Shown: in pieces, positions 14,501 to 25,834 of the stretch | How positions within the stretch are numbered: the first letter of the stretch is position 1 | How the letters are laid out: each line of letters opens with the position of its first letter | DNA from: Lagopus muta | Lineage: Eukaryota > Chordata > Aves > Galliformes > Phasianidae | DNA: 64,000 nt | Direction of reading: 5' to 3' | Assembly: GCF_023343835.1 (NCBI RefSeq) | Contig: NC_064439.1 | Location: forward strand, 36,898,508-36,962,507 | Notes under the pieces: model-generated | What the model was told of the DNA's origin: nothing | Databases searched by the model: none | The model's input: only the letters and a program-made list of their open reading frames with translations | Made by a program: the position numbers and the translations under genes

Positions 14501-14921
14501 TTTCTTTCTTCTTTATAGTTTAAAGTAGGAGTTTGACTGATCTTTCATGAAGTATAGGGAAAACAGGAGAATTTTGAATAGAATTTATATAAAGTATTCA
14601 ATCCTCTCCTGTGAGGACTTAACAAGCATAGTCATTTCACTTGAAGATGGGAAGCAAGTATGAAAGGATTATAGAGTTCTTCGGATGATTTAAGGAAGTT
14701 TGCCCTACTTAACAGGATAGTTAGCCTTTCTGCTACTTGAACTGGGGGACAGAGAGAGAAAAAAATGGGAAAAAAATGATCCTTAGGAAGCCACTAAGAA
14801 ATTGATAAGATCTGAAAGAAAGCAAACTTCTGAAAAAAATAAGGCCCCGAGAGGAAATCTCTTATGTCAGTCCACATGACAGCAGCATTGATGTCAGACT
14901 CCTCTGACACCTAACTTCTTA

Positions 14922-15426
14922 ATGGAAGGGGAAGAAAATTATGGAATGAGAAAACCAAAATGTATGCTTTACTTGGGTATGCTAAGGTATAGAATCACGA
15001 TGAGAGAGCACTATCACTGTACATGCCCAGCTCGTACTTACCATTTCTGTTGTAGCCCTGTAGACCAAAGTGAAAGGAGCTGTGCTGGCCAACATGCTGC
15101 TTGTGGGCAACAGGGTTCACCCCACGGCACTCCTGACATCGCCTCCTGGTATTTCGCCTTGCAGGACCTCTGTGTCCCGAGCTCCACCTCCTTCCTTACC
15201 TCAGGACCATGAGGAAGAATGGCCTTCTAGGATTGCCCCAAATCAGTTTGAAGGGCCAGTGTCGAAGCCAACCTCCCATGTGATTAATGGACGAACTGAC
15301 CTCCTGACCTTCAGAAAGACATTTAGGAGAGTGGCATCCAGGGAGGAGGAGCCCACTGTGGGCAGCTTAGGTTGTCTGGCTTTGTCAAGGCATGGCACCC
15401 TTGCCGTGAAAAAAGGAATGTGGTAA
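14922..15426 (+). other. Locally GC-richer segment with a 118-codon open frame, function unknown
   Basis: The frame at 15070-15426 (118 codons) lies about 1.2-1.6 kb upstream of the promoter-like block, in sequence richer in GC than its flanks. A pyrimidine-ending CAG at about 15166-15168 could act as a splice acceptor. The predicted protein has a proline/serine-rich first half and a basic-acidic second half, with no domain or motif I recognise. It could be a chance opening, an upstream exon of a lineage-specific transcript or a decayed gene fragment. Nothing in the sequence selects among these. Confidence 0.2.
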
Positions 15427-16129
15427 AGATAGCTGTCGGCATTTTAAATAAGAAAAGAGAACAGTGCCTAAGCTTTGAAAACTGATTAAGCAAGTAGAAC
15501 ACAGAGCTGAGTCACTCTGTATTTGTCTCTGCCTGTGAATACGCACATATATAGATATATATTTTTGTGAGCATGTGTGTGTTTGAGTGAGGATATGCAA
15601 AAAAGAGGCATACGGTTCCAAAAGCCACTGCAGTAAGGACTTGTGAGCTGAAGCTGTCACATCATATGAAACAGACCCAGAGAACACGTGAAGGCGCAGT
15701 CAAAGATATTTTAAAACTTCTCTTCAGCATTTTGCTCACATTTGGTAGCATTTAAACATGATATCCTTTATAGTTGTTGTGTTTTTTTTTTTTCCTGAAA
15801 TCACTGCTACCCTTTTGAAGCAATGCTTGATGAAAATGCAATAATTCTTGGCTAAAAAAAGATCTTTTTTTATCTCCAGAAGTCATATAATTCAGCTTTG
15901 CACAGTGAAAAAAAAAATGCTGATGTTTTTTTCTGAATAAAAGAAGGATTAGGAAGATTAAAATGCACACCAGTGGACTTTCTGAAGAAGGCTCGAGTAT
16001 GACAGACCCTGCTGCACAGCTCTGCCTCGCGGATCATAGCCGACTCTATTCTTGTCTTCACTTAGCAGTAGTTCAGAGATGCCAGTTCCAGGTCCCCCGT
16101 ATTGAGTTTTTTGTAAGACTGCAGTAAAA

Positions 16130-16540
16130 AGGACACTGGAAACAGAATGCTACCGAGTGAATGATCAAATTTTATGTTAATTATTTATTTTTGTTATTAC
16201 AGCCAGATGTTGCCTCGGGAAGTGGAAACAAGAAGTCAGGATCTGACAGCTTAATAATTAAATTGGGAAAGTTGGCAGGCCTCCCGCGACTTCCTCTCGT
16301 ATGCTGCATCTCCAAATGAACACGAGCGGTACCTCAGCCGTGCTCCTTCCGAACCGGTTCATCCATTACCATGTAATGATTTTCCATCGAGGCAGGAGCA
16401 AAGCACAGGGCCTATTATACAAGCTACATAAAGTTAAAAAAGCATTAGGAATGAAATGTTCAGCGCAGCTTTTACCAACATTTCTACACAAGACTGCCTA
16501 ATGCTGACGTGCGTTTACTGCTCTTAATAATGTTTACACA
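16130..16540 (+). promoter_or_regulatory. Candidate conserved regulatory block upstream of the CpG island
   Basis: The stretch has no repeats or long homopolymers and is dense in short transcription-factor-like words. These include a TAATAATTAAATTG homeodomain-type cluster near 16250-16263 and a TGACGT CRE half-site at 16504-16509. It directly precedes the CpG island, where a proximal enhancer or upstream promoter would sit. Conservation is inferred from texture only and could not be tested here. Confidence 0.35.
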
Positions 16541-17060
16541 ATTCTTCCTCCAGCTCCTTATAGCTGTCACAGTTCTGAGCGGTGCACTCCAGCCCATGTT
16601 AGTCTCCACAAGACTTTGCAGTCCCTTCACGAGATGAGCTGCAGCCACACGGAGGCAGAAGGTCCCAGCAGCACAGCCCGGCCCGACACCTTTTCCCCTC
16701 TGGGGATTCCTTCCACAACCGAACGGTCCTCACTGCAGGCCCGGCTGCCTGACTAAGCACGGAGTTGTGCGGAGCGGCATCAAGGTGCGAGGAGAAGGAA
16801 CGCCAGCCCTGAAGGTGCCTGTGCTGTGGCCGCGGCTGCTTGCAAGACTGGGATGGGAGAGTGCTGAGGGAGAAACTTTGTCCAGGAGCTGCAAGCAGAG
16901 CAGTAAGAACACAAAGTGTGGCGGCAGAAGCAGCTGTGGTGTGGGGATTGTGGGAGGGGGCAAAGCCAGCGTTGCCCTTTCCCCGGGTTGGGCCGCGTGG
17001 GGGGTACAACGAGGTGTGTGGCTCGGTGGGGCCGCGCATCGTCCCGGACCCTCGAGGGGG

Positions 17061-17072
17061 CAAAATGGCGGC
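17061..17072 (+). promoter_or_regulatory. YY1-type core-promoter element
   Basis: The sequence CAAAATGGCGGC matches the YY1 consensus found around start sites of CpG-island promoters. Orientation supports transcription toward higher coordinates. Although it contains an ATG, the following frame is low-complexity, so it is read as a promoter element and not a start codon. Confidence 0.6.
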
Positions 17073-17141
17073 GGGCCCCTTTTCCCGCGGCGCCCCCCGC
17101 CCTCCGCGCGCGGCAAGGGGGCGCGCGAGCCCCCGGCGGCC

Positions 17142-17154
17142 CCGCCAGGGGGCG
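17142..17154 (+). promoter_or_regulatory. CTCF-like motif in the CpG island
   Basis: The 13-base core CCGCCAGGGGGCG agrees with the CTCF core CCASYAGRKGGCR at 12 of 13 positions (third base G instead of A). It overlaps the GC-box cluster, so part of the match may come from GC-rich composition. If bound, it would be a promoter-proximal architectural site. Confidence 0.45.
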
Positions 17155-17187
17155 GGCCGGGGCGGGGCGGGGCGGGGCGGGGGGGGC
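17147..17187 (+). promoter_or_regulatory. Tandem SP1/KLF GC-box cluster
   Basis: Several GGGGCGG units repeat at about 5-base spacing and end in a G8 run. This is a classic SP1/KLF array in TATA-less promoters and also a potential G-quadruplex. It lies about 65 bases before the best first-exon donor. Confidence 0.75.
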
Positions 17188-17194
17188 CGAGGCT

Positions 17195-17252
17195 GCCGCC
17201 GCCGCTGCCGGCTACACTGGTGGGGCGGCGGCGGGATCGGGCGGCCGCGGAG
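17195..17252 (+). other. Candidate non-coding first exon (3' boundary at a splice donor)
   Basis: The donor at 17252/17253 reads GAG then GTAACG, a good U1 match, placed just after the GC-box cluster. The start coordinate is a guess, because the transcription start cannot be seen from sequence; it may lie as far upstream as about 17040. If joined to the candidate exon at 25749, the first AUG of that exon would have A at position -3, a favourable initiation context. Alternative donors are GTAAGT at 17397 and GTGAGG at 17853. No open frame with recognisable protein sequence exists in the exon. Confidence 0.35.
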
Positions 17253-18260
17253 GTAACGGGGGGCCGGCGGCTCGGAGCGGCTCGCGTCCTGCCGCGGGGG
17301 GAACGGGGCGCGGCGCGGCGCGTAGCGTCGCTGTACGTCCTGCGCGCCGTGGGAAGTTGGCTGCGGGCGCGCGGCTCTGGTGCCCCGCTGGCGGCTGTAA
17401 GTCAGCGCGAGCGCCGCGGTGCTCCGCTCCGCCCGTCCGCCCGCAGACAAAAGCGCGGCCGGGGCGTCCTCGGAGCGGTGCGGTAGCGTGGAGCCGGGAG
17501 TGGGAAGCGCTGAACTGCGCTCGGGACTCCGACGGGGCAGAGCGTGGGGAGGAACACCTCTGTGCTGCTCGTGTCCGCCTCCGGTACCGTCGCTCTCCGG
17601 CGCTGCGCGCGGGGACTTATTTCGGTGGGCAGACATTTGATTTGTTCAAAAAGCGGCTCCGTCTCGGTGGCATTCGCCGCGAAAGTGACCGGAGCTCCAC
17701 GGGAGCATCCCGAGGTGCGCGCCGTGCCGCCCGCAGCCCGTTGCCACCTCTCTCCCGGGTCCCAGGGGGCGGGTGCCGGTGTGCGGTGCCGGTGTGCTGC
17801 ATCGCGGAGCGGGCTTCGGGTCTGCGGCGGAGTTGCGCTGGTTCGCGCCGCGGTGAGGTTCGGCCTTTGGCTGAGGTGTGCTTCAGCGCGTTTTAGAAAG
17901 GTGCCCGCAGAACGTGAAGTACACGAGGCAACTTGGGGCAAGCGCGTGTGATGCTGAAAGCAGTTTCCCTTCGCGTTTGAAGAGAGGCAGAAATAATAGC
18001 CCAGATGCTGAGAAGAAAATATTTAGCTGTGCGACGCAAAATCTTGCTGTTTGAGCGGTGCCCGCCAGGGCAGCGCAGCAGCAGCCCGCAGACAGAACCC
18101 GCCGCGGGTTCCCGTGCGCCGTGCGGGGCTCCGGGCGCCGTGTTGCCGGGAGGGGCGCGCTGGGCGGGCGGGGCTGAGGGGCGGCGGGGACGGCGCCGTG
18201 AGACCTGGCGGCAACGGCCGCTGCGTGGGCATCGCTAACGGTTCTGGTTGTGTCATTTGG

Positions 18261-18782
18261 GGCGAGCTGAGGGAAATCAGAAGAAATAAAAAAGTTGCTT
18301 GTAAGAGTGCGGCGTTTCTCGTTTTCTTTTAACGAGAATGCTGGTTTTGATTTAAAATATGGATTAAATCTGTTCAGTATGAACCAAGCCCTGGGTAAGA
18401 GCTTGATGTGTCAGCATCTGTTTGCATCTGATTTTAACGATCGGAGGAGGTTGATGCTGTGCCTGTGTAGGTAGGGTACCAGAGAAGTAGGTTTTGCTGG
18501 ATGGAGGGCTGTGGGAAAGGTCTCTGTTAGGCTGTTAGTTCAGTGAGAGCAATTGCCCAATATATAGGCCCTGCCTCAGTCTTGGCTGTCATTATTCTGT
18601 ACTTGAGCATGCTTGTGAGGAGTGCAGCCGCCAGCTGCAGAGCAGATGCTGTGTTTGTGTCCTGTTGGTTCCCTCCTGTGTCTTCTTGCAGAGCCGAGGC
18701 CCTGTGGCCCACTATCAGGCTGGTTTGCCCTAACAGCAGCATGAGAAGGCATCTCCATCCCATCTGGAAACCTGGTTCTTTG
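18261..18782 (+). other. Beginning of putative first intron, no feature seen
   Basis: The AT-rich composition resumes after the CpG island. I see no exon, repeat or RNA gene. Confidence 0.4.
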
Positions 18783-19002
18783 GAGATTGGCTGAACATTA
18801 GGAAAAACTTATTCTTAGAAAGAGTGGTGAGGCAGTGGCACAGACTGCCCAGGGAGGTGGTGGAGTCACCTTCCCTGGGAGTGCTGAAGAACCACGTGCA
18901 TGTGGCATGTAAGGAGACGTGAGCATTTAGTAGGCATGATGGTGATGGATTGACAGTTGGACTGGATGATCTTAGAGATCTTTTTCAGTGGTGAAGATTC
19001 TG
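18783..19002 (+). mobile_element. CR1 LINE 3' fragment
   Basis: Plus-oriented CR1 3' sequence with blocks in the usual order: 'aacattaggaaaaac', 'ggcagtggcacagactgccc', 'ggtggtggagtcacc', then 'ttggactggatgatctta' and a terminal ATTCTGTGATG. The copy is 5'-truncated and non-coding. It lies about 0.5 kb downstream of the CpG island, inside the putative intron. Confidence 0.9.
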
Positions 19003-19630
19003 TGATGCCACCCACAGCTGCTACACCGTGATGCCTTGGTGGTGTTCTGCTGAAGTAGCTTTGTGCGTATCTGTAGTAGAAGAGATTTACTGTCACAAGA
19101 ATGCTGTCCTGTTCAGGGACAGTGGAGCTCTCACGTGAGCAAGGTGTACTAGGCTTAATATTTTCTCACATCTCCACATGTGAGTGGAATGAAACAATAA
19201 AGTATTCTGGTGAATTCCCTGTTATGAGGTGCCCGTGGATGTGCAGGGTAGGAGCCTGGGCCAGATGTGCCTGAAAGAGGTCATCCATCTTCACATTTCT
19301 GACTGCACGGATACTGTGGGAGAGGTCCCTGCTGACTTCTGTGCATTCACACATGTAAAACCAGAGTGGCAAGGAGGCTCAATCGGTTTTGTGCTAAAAC
19401 TTGTATTTCTTGCATGAAATACCAGTGTTTTCAAGACAAAGATATAATTTTCCACTACTTTACACCCCAGGACATGACTCTCCAGCATGCATTATTGGCA
19501 ATGCTTTAAAAGGCTTCTGCTTCTCTGTAGGGTGCAGAACAAAGTCAGGCTAGTGTTCATTTGCCGGCAGCTATGGGATACTTTTGTCATGGTGGAAGCT
19601 TCTTCTAATGCTGCTCAGCCAGCATAGAAC

Positions 19631-19662
19631 TTGCATAGAACATTACTTGCATAGAACATTAC
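19631..19662 (+). repeat. Short tandem duplication, 2 x 16 bases
   Basis: Two exact adjacent copies of a 16-base unit beginning TTGCATAG are present, preceded at 19622 by a partial third copy. This is probably a replication-slippage product with no known function. Confidence 0.85.
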
Positions 19663-22417
19663 TATGTTTGTTCTTGTTCAGTAACCTGTTGGCTAACTGG
19701 TGTCTTGTAGCACTGAATTCCCTAAGCTACCTGTTTTAAATCTGTTGTCTCTTAATGTCACTGATACTCTACTTGCTTATATATTAGTGACAACAGTTAC
19801 TGAAATACTCTGATACAGCTTAGCTAATCCTAATCATGAGGTTTATTACAATGTGTATTTTAAGTACAAACTAATGCTAAAGCTTAGGCAAAATGTAAGA
19901 AAAAAATAATGTCAAGTTTTGCTTCTTTGTGGGTTGTCTTCCAATTAAATATTCAGTACCATAGGAGATGGCCTTTATGTGTCCCAAGGTAGTGATGAAA
20001 TGACAGTTAAATTGTATTTCCCTCCTTCAAAGCAACGTGCAGTGTGCTGCTTGCTACCAGAGTGGGAAAACTTGAAGTGCTCAAGAGTCATTTAACTTTT
20101 TCTTCTCTGTAACCTACAGTTTACTTCAAATTCATGAAAATGTGTTGGAAAATGCTGGATGTGAAGTACATGAGAGAGGCCTATGCTGGAAAAAAATGAA
20201 AATATCATGGGAAAAAAAGGAAACGTAGAGTGTGTGTAGAATTTACTCCTTTACCTATAAGGAGTACATTCTTTAGGAGCTGCTTATGTTAGTGAAGGCA
20301 AAAATAACTTCATTTTTATTAAATATGTATTTAGTTTGCTAAAGTAATACTTTGAAGATATTGGGTATATCTTTTACACAGCCTAAACATAAACCAGACT
20401 GTTCATGTCTTCTCATGTCCTGATGCAGTGAGATCGTTGTTATTATCTTTGATTAGCCATACATGATTTTGTATGCAAATACAGAAAAATGTATGCAAAA
20501 CCAAATTGTATTCATAACAAATGTGTGAGGCAATAGACTCTCTTATAATACATGTCTAATTTATGACTTCTTTTGCAGTTATGACCTTCTCAGATCAAAA
20601 TTAAAATAATTTAGATGTAATTAAGTATGCTGGTATTAATGAACTTACTGATGAAATACATGTGAGCTCATTCAGTTTTCCTTTTCCCTACATTTTTTTG
20701 GACTATTTTTGTTTTTAATACAATGTGCAAAACTGTTGCTGATTAGCGTGGCACTTGGGACGTGGTCTCTGTGAGCTAAACTGGGAGGGTAAGGTAGAGG
20801 GGAAAGAAGAATTACCTGGGGAAGTTCCAGCTTGTAAGCTTGAACATGAGTGGGTTTTGTCCATCTCACTGGACCATCAGTGGCAGCACCTTTCTGAGTG
20901 CTGTGCAGAACATCCAGCCCACACTGGGCATGGTGTGTTTGCAGGGGCATCTCTTGCCAGATTCTCTGGGTTCCCTCTTGCTTCCAGTGCTGTGGATTTC
21001 TCTGGATTGGTGACCCGGGCTGGGCACAGATCAGCTACAGCACAGGGCTGGGAGCATGTGTGTTTCCCATGCTACAGCAGGTTGGTGGAAGAAGTACCAC
21101 GCTAGCACCATCAAACAGCTGTGCTGTCCTTGCTGTCGCTTTTCTGTCAGGGATTCTGTCAGAATATTACAGTCACTCATGCCTCTTATTGGTAATAAGT
21201 TGCTGAAAGCTTGCTTACTTTGGATGTGTTTGTAGCATGCAGAGTTCCTGCCCTGTATTCAGAAATGAACAAAGACATGTGTATAAATATACTCCTACGT
21301 ATATTTCTCTGTACTAAAACATACTTAATGCTGCTGGATGGAACTTGTGCACTGTACTTGCACAGTGCAGTCTGAAGATCCTGGGCTCAAGTTCTTGATG
21401 GTGGTCAGGATTCTGGAGGTTTTACCTCTTATCTGGGCAGATATGAAAAAGTTGCTCCCTGCGGCAGCAATATGTACCACAGTAATAGAAGACAAGCTTT
21501 AAATAAATGATAAATTGAATCTTTATTAAAGCCATTCTTCCATATGGAGAGCATCTTCTGACTGTACAGAAAGCTGCCTTCCTTGGGTCTGAATGAAATC
21601 TGGTGCATCCCTTGTGAGAGCATGCTTTACACTGCCAGGTGTGGCAAATTGCAGTCCAGTACAGGTAACACAGTCTTCCTTTTCCCACATCTCCTTCCTC
21701 TCAAATCTGTTTTGACTTATATCTAGCCTGTCTGTGGATCCTTTGGATTCAGTGCTGCCAAATGAGTGGTGTATACTGCTTTTGTCATCGTCCCATCTCA
21801 AATAATAACTTTAAGAAGTGTTTCTCTGTAAGTGGGTGTGCATTCCCCTATGGTACTGCTATACATAAATACGTTAGCATTAGATTCTATTTAGAAATTT
21901 TATTTCTTGGAAGTAACTAATAAGAAAATGCTGCTTTTCAAAGCTTTCCATCTAGAGTTCAAAGAAAAGTCAAAGGAAGTTACACATCATATGTTTTTTA
22001 TTTTTTTCTGGGGTCATCTGCAGGAAGTTGTATACATTCTAAACCACATTCAGTTTTCTTGAAGTGCAGATATTTCTTTGTTCAGTCACCATAAAAAAAC
22101 AAACAAACAAACAAAAAAACTACTCCACAGTGATCTTGTAGGGGCTCTTGGGGGATCAGAGATGCTGCAGTGGAAGCAGTGCCTTCTCCTGTCTAATGCT
22201 CTGCATTGTTCCTATGAGGTAGATCCCGGAAGAACATACTCTGAGATGAGAAGATATGGTAGCAGGTGACTTGTAGGGCGATGCAGTCTGATCAGGGTGA
22301 AGTATGTGAAAGACCATGTGGTGTATTTCCACAAATAGTTAAATGATCCTAACTTGGGGCAGCCACCTTGTCTCAGCTGTCAGTAGCGTTAATATTTCAG
22401 TTAAAATATTTTCATTT

Positions 22418-22435
22418 AAAAAAAAAAAAAAAAAA
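22418..22435 (+). repeat. A18 homopolymer
   Basis: An uninterrupted run of 18 A. No retroposed element with clear borders precedes it, so it is treated as simple sequence. Confidence 0.9.
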
Positions 22436-22861
22436 CTTACTGGAAAAAGGAAGAGATCAGTTTTCAGATATACTAGTTTGCAAGTTTACTGCATCTTCGG
22501 ATTGGGCCTAATCATCCTTTCTCAAGTTAAATTTTGGTTGATGTCAGTGGCTGTAAGGTCTTGCCCCACTTCTAAGTTTTTTCCACAAAGAACATTAGCT
22601 GCAGTATTAGCTTCTTGTTTCTATTGTATGGTGCCCAAGGGATATTTGGTAATCACATTTTAACTCTTTACTTTCTGGTAGGGAAAGCATAAAAGTGACA
22701 GAACATTGTGATACAAGAGGGCGTTGAGTAGGAATTGTCAGTGCTCTTGCAGTGGAGCCTAGTACATGCTGAACTGTCTCTGGCTGAAGGCAATGACCAT
22801 TCCTTGTGATGTGACTCCTCCTGGCATAATGCTGTATTCACCCGTAGTCCCCAGCATAACA

Positions 22862-22958
22862 AAAGGTAGGGGTGAACTGAAGAGAGCCCAGAGGAGAGCT
22901 GCTTGTAGCTGGTTTCTGGAGCCTATGACACACAAAATGCTGTGGGACCTGCTGTAAT
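22862..22958 (+). mobile_element. Possible internal CR1 fragment
   Basis: Blocks such as 'agagagcccagaggagagctgc' (given here only as position 22876-22897 for reference) and a following 'ctggagcctatga' resemble the CR1 region lying some hundreds of bases before the 3' end. The characteristic 3' terminus is absent. A further weak likeness occurs at about 23295-23380 ('tctggagaacagaagg'). The assignment is tentative because the similarity is patchy. Confidence 0.4.
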
Positions 22959-25748
22959 ACAATGGAAAGTACAACAATGACAACAAGGCAGCAAGATTCC
23001 AGGTTGCAGCAAGCAAGGATTTGCTCAAACATGACAGCAGTAGGCACAGAAATAAGGGAAAAAAGCTGCTTACCTTCAGAAGGCCACACACCTTTAGGGA
23101 TCTCCAGTAAGATACCCTTGCTTCCACTGCCAACCCTTAAATGAAGTCTGGGAAGGGATGGATCCTGACTCCACCTCTTCCAGTCACTCAGGTGCATTGG
23201 ATGCACTGAGCTCCCCTGGGTTGCCCCTGCTTTCCTGCTAGATGCTCAATTGCTGGTTCAAGCTGTGACTTAACATTTCTACTACACCTGGGTTACCTAG
23301 TCTGGAGAACAGAAGGTGGAGGTCGTCTGCAGTCCTCTGTATCCTATGGGCTGTGATGGAACAGAGAAAAAGCCTTCTCTGGGGTGTGCAGAGAATGAGT
23401 GACATGTAGACATCTCAAAATAGGTGACCAGGTGTAAGCAAAGGGAATGAGCTAAGTGCTTCTGTATGGAGCTACTACTGCTAGTGACTGCCATCTTCCT
23501 GCTGGGCTGAGGGTGGCTCTGGACAAATAAACATCATGCTTTTCTGGTGGTGGGCTCAGCTGTGGTTCAGAAGTGGAAAGGTGCGTTAAACGTGTTTTTG
23601 AAACCCACTGTGGTTTGGCGGAAAAAAAATGCTGTTTTTTGAATAACTAATGAAGATCTCCAGAGTGACCGCTGACACTTTTAGACCTGATGGGAGGAGA
23701 ATATCCTCACTGTTCTCTGCATTTCCTCAGAGGTAATGATGATTCCAGTGAGAAGCGCTGGAAATGGCCACAGCTTTGGCCTGAAGTGTGCAGTGTTTCC
23801 CACACTCAGGATGCCCAAATGACGTGTGTTGTGTGAATTGTAATTCATTCAGTGTTAGTCTTTCAAGCAGTGTCTCACTCTCTGAACACAGAATAACGTG
23901 AGCTGTGTACATTGGTGCCTGTGTTTTGGAATCGTGAAGATTTACCGGTGGAGAGCAAGTTAGTTTGCCACCCTCTGTCTCTGCAAACTTGCTTATAAGT
24001 GCAAGGAGGAAGGAACAGTTTATCCACAGCTAAACGCTGGTACCTCCAAAGACAACTTATGTTTTGGCTTTTTTTTTTTTGCATTAATGACATTAATGCT
24101 TTTTCCAGTACTTGAGGTAAACATTGTTGCTGTGATTCAGACTCAGAAGTTAAGAGTATTTCAGCTTTTCAGAAGGGGATGGAATAAGCAGTGTGCAGTA
24201 GTGTAAGTAGATACCATCAGTCTCAGCTGCTGCGCATTCCCTACAGGCTGGACTGCATGGCCTTTCTGCTGAGGCACCATGGGCTTGTGTAAAACTGGTG
24301 GGACTGCTGTTGGCTTGTGCAGGCGCGTGGGCCTCAACAGATTCTGCCTTGGGGGCTGCCCACCTGCAGAGGGGAAGGCAAGCTTTTGCTCAAGAGGTTG
24401 CAGTGAAGGATTGAATTTGTGGAGAAGTGCTGTCCTGTACTCTCAGCAGGGAGCTGCAGCTTTCTGTTCTGGCCCTTGTCTTTAAAATCCTTAACAATAT
24501 GTATTTTCTAGCATGGAGGTTTGAGCTTTTCAACCCTAAGACAAAATCTCAAAAGGATTGGAGGATGACTTAGTAATTGAGTAATATAAGCAATTTTAAT
24601 TCCCTTTTTGCTTCCATGTGTGTTTAAATCATATTCAGTGTTATCCAGCATTGTACACATTTAAAAGAGGAAGGCATTTTCTTTTTTAAACTAAAGGCTG
24701 AAATATGTTAAGCTATTGTCAATGGAATCTCAAGAAAAAGGCCAAAAATCACTGGGTCCAGATTGGAAACATGGGAGCAGCATTGTTAGTTCTAACAGAG
24801 TTGCAGTACAGAAGTTGCCTTGCTGCTAGAGCTGTTCTTTTTGGGTGTTTTGGTTTGGATTTTACAGGCCAGGTAATTGGTCAATATTGTTGAATATATG
24901 TCTTTGATTTAGAGTATTTCTCAATGAAAGAATCCACTAGAGAAGTGTTTACAAAGTAATATTATGAGTACTAAAGGCTGGAGAGAGCACTTTATTAGTT
25001 CAGTGCTCATTGTTTTGTAGTGCTGCTGCTATGTGAGGGAAGTACTGTATTGTCTTCCCTGGCTATTTTCTGCATTTTTGCTTGGTCATGGGCAGACTTT
25101 TCTATTTTTTTTTTTCCTGAAGATTTTTTCCTTTTTTTCCTTCTCCCTTTGACATTTTTTCTTCTCCTGTTTTTCTTGCTGGGTAGAAGCAGGTTGACAG
25201 GAGTGGTGGATCTTCTTGGATCTAAAGGACTGGTAGAAGCCACATTACTGAAAACACATACCCATTGTTAAAAGAGGTTGGAGTTTTGTTATGTTGATGG
25301 TTCAGTTGCTAAGTGTTTCAGCTGTTTTTTCAGCTGGTTGTTTTTCTTTGTTTATTTGTTTTCAATTCCCCAAAACTTAAGTTGAGTAAACTGGGGAAAG
25401 TTGGTTGTGTGTGCTGGGTGTTAGTGCACATTTGACCAGCCCTGAAATTCTTGAGTGCTTACTGAGAATTTTGGCATGGATGTCTGCTTCTTCCTTGTGT
25501 TGGGACTGAGAAGAGGGGTCCGCATTGCAATCTCTAGAGGCATTCAGTGGGAGCGGGAGCCTAAGGCATTAAAATCCAAAGACTTCACTGAAGCAAGACT
25601 GGTTTATGATTCATTGTTTGTCCATGCTGGAGATAGTATTAGATGTTTCCTAATTTTGCCCAGAGTATCAGTCATTGTTCTAGTGATGAGTGTGTGCTGT
25701 TATTCCTTCAAAACGACTTTTTGACTGCTCTTTCCCATTTTCTTCCAG
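22959..25748 (+). other. Putative intron sequence, no gene supported
   Basis: Only chance frames are found. The lysine-rich minus-strand frame at 25007-25243 is the complement of a poly-pyrimidine stretch. The 3' end (about 25725-25748) is a strong pyrimidine tract leading into the acceptor of the candidate exon that follows. Confidence 0.4.
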
Positions 25749-25834
25749 GATGTCGAACTGGCTTAGGTCTTTGAAAACTACCCCACTTCAGGCTCCCTCT
25801 GAGTTGCTTCAGGAGTGAAGGTAGAGTTAAGGGG
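25749..25834 (+). other. Candidate 86-base exon with strong splice sites and a 22-codon open frame
   Basis: A pyrimidine tract at 25725-25746 ends in CCAG at 25745-25748, a strong acceptor. The downstream donor reads GGG then GTAAGT at 25835-25840, close to the ideal consensus. The exon starts with G-ATG, and an AUG-initiated frame runs 22 codons (25750-25815) to a TGA at 25816. Joined to the first-exon donor at 17252, the AUG would have A at -3. With the GTAAGT donor the exon holds a short upstream frame. If a weaker donor (GTGAAG at 25815) is used, the frame stays open and could be the N-terminus of a larger protein. I recognise no homologue. The call rests on splice signals only; a chance pair in 46 kb of intron is possible. 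Confidence 0.4.

Larger units (their letters stand above)
16650..18260 (+). promoter_or_regulatory. CpG island / likely promoter and first-exon region
   Basis: The base composition changes abruptly from AT-rich to very GC- and CpG-rich, densest at about 17050-17480, and returns to AT-rich after 18260. Inside are a YY1-type CAAAATGGCGGC element (17061-17072), a CTCF-like motif (17142-17154) and a tandem GC-box cluster (17147-17187). Donor consensus sites lie at 17253, 17397 and 17853. YY1 elements in this orientation usually lie just downstream of a start site, which suggests plus-strand transcription starting near 17040-17230. Long open frames on both strands (up to 345 codons) are expected by-products of few stop codons and carry only low-complexity Gly/Ala/Arg/Pro text. 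Bidirectional activity cannot be excluded. The gene is not identified. Confidence 0.8.
19003..22861 (+). other. Putative intron sequence, no gene supported
   Basis: AT-rich and T/G-leaning plus-strand sequence with only short chance frames. Small repeats include a 16-base tandem pair at 19631-19662, an AAAC-type simple repeat near 22094-22119 and an A18 tract at 22418-22435. I see no exon with good splice sites on both sides. Confidence 0.4.

Noticed and set aside
16599..17636. Minus-strand 345-codon open frame
   Set aside because: It lies in the CpG island, where stops are rare. The translation is low-complexity Pro/Arg/Ala text with no domain, and overlapping frames on both strands are equally open.
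16916..17896. Plus-strand 326-codon open frame
   Set aside because: Same GC-bias artefact. It reads straight through the GC boxes and donor sites and shows only Gly/Ala/Arg-rich sequence.
25007..25243. Minus-strand lysine-rich 78-codon frame resembling a nuclear protein tail
   Set aside because: Produced by a poly-pyrimidine stretch on the plus strand; no splice context or homology signal.
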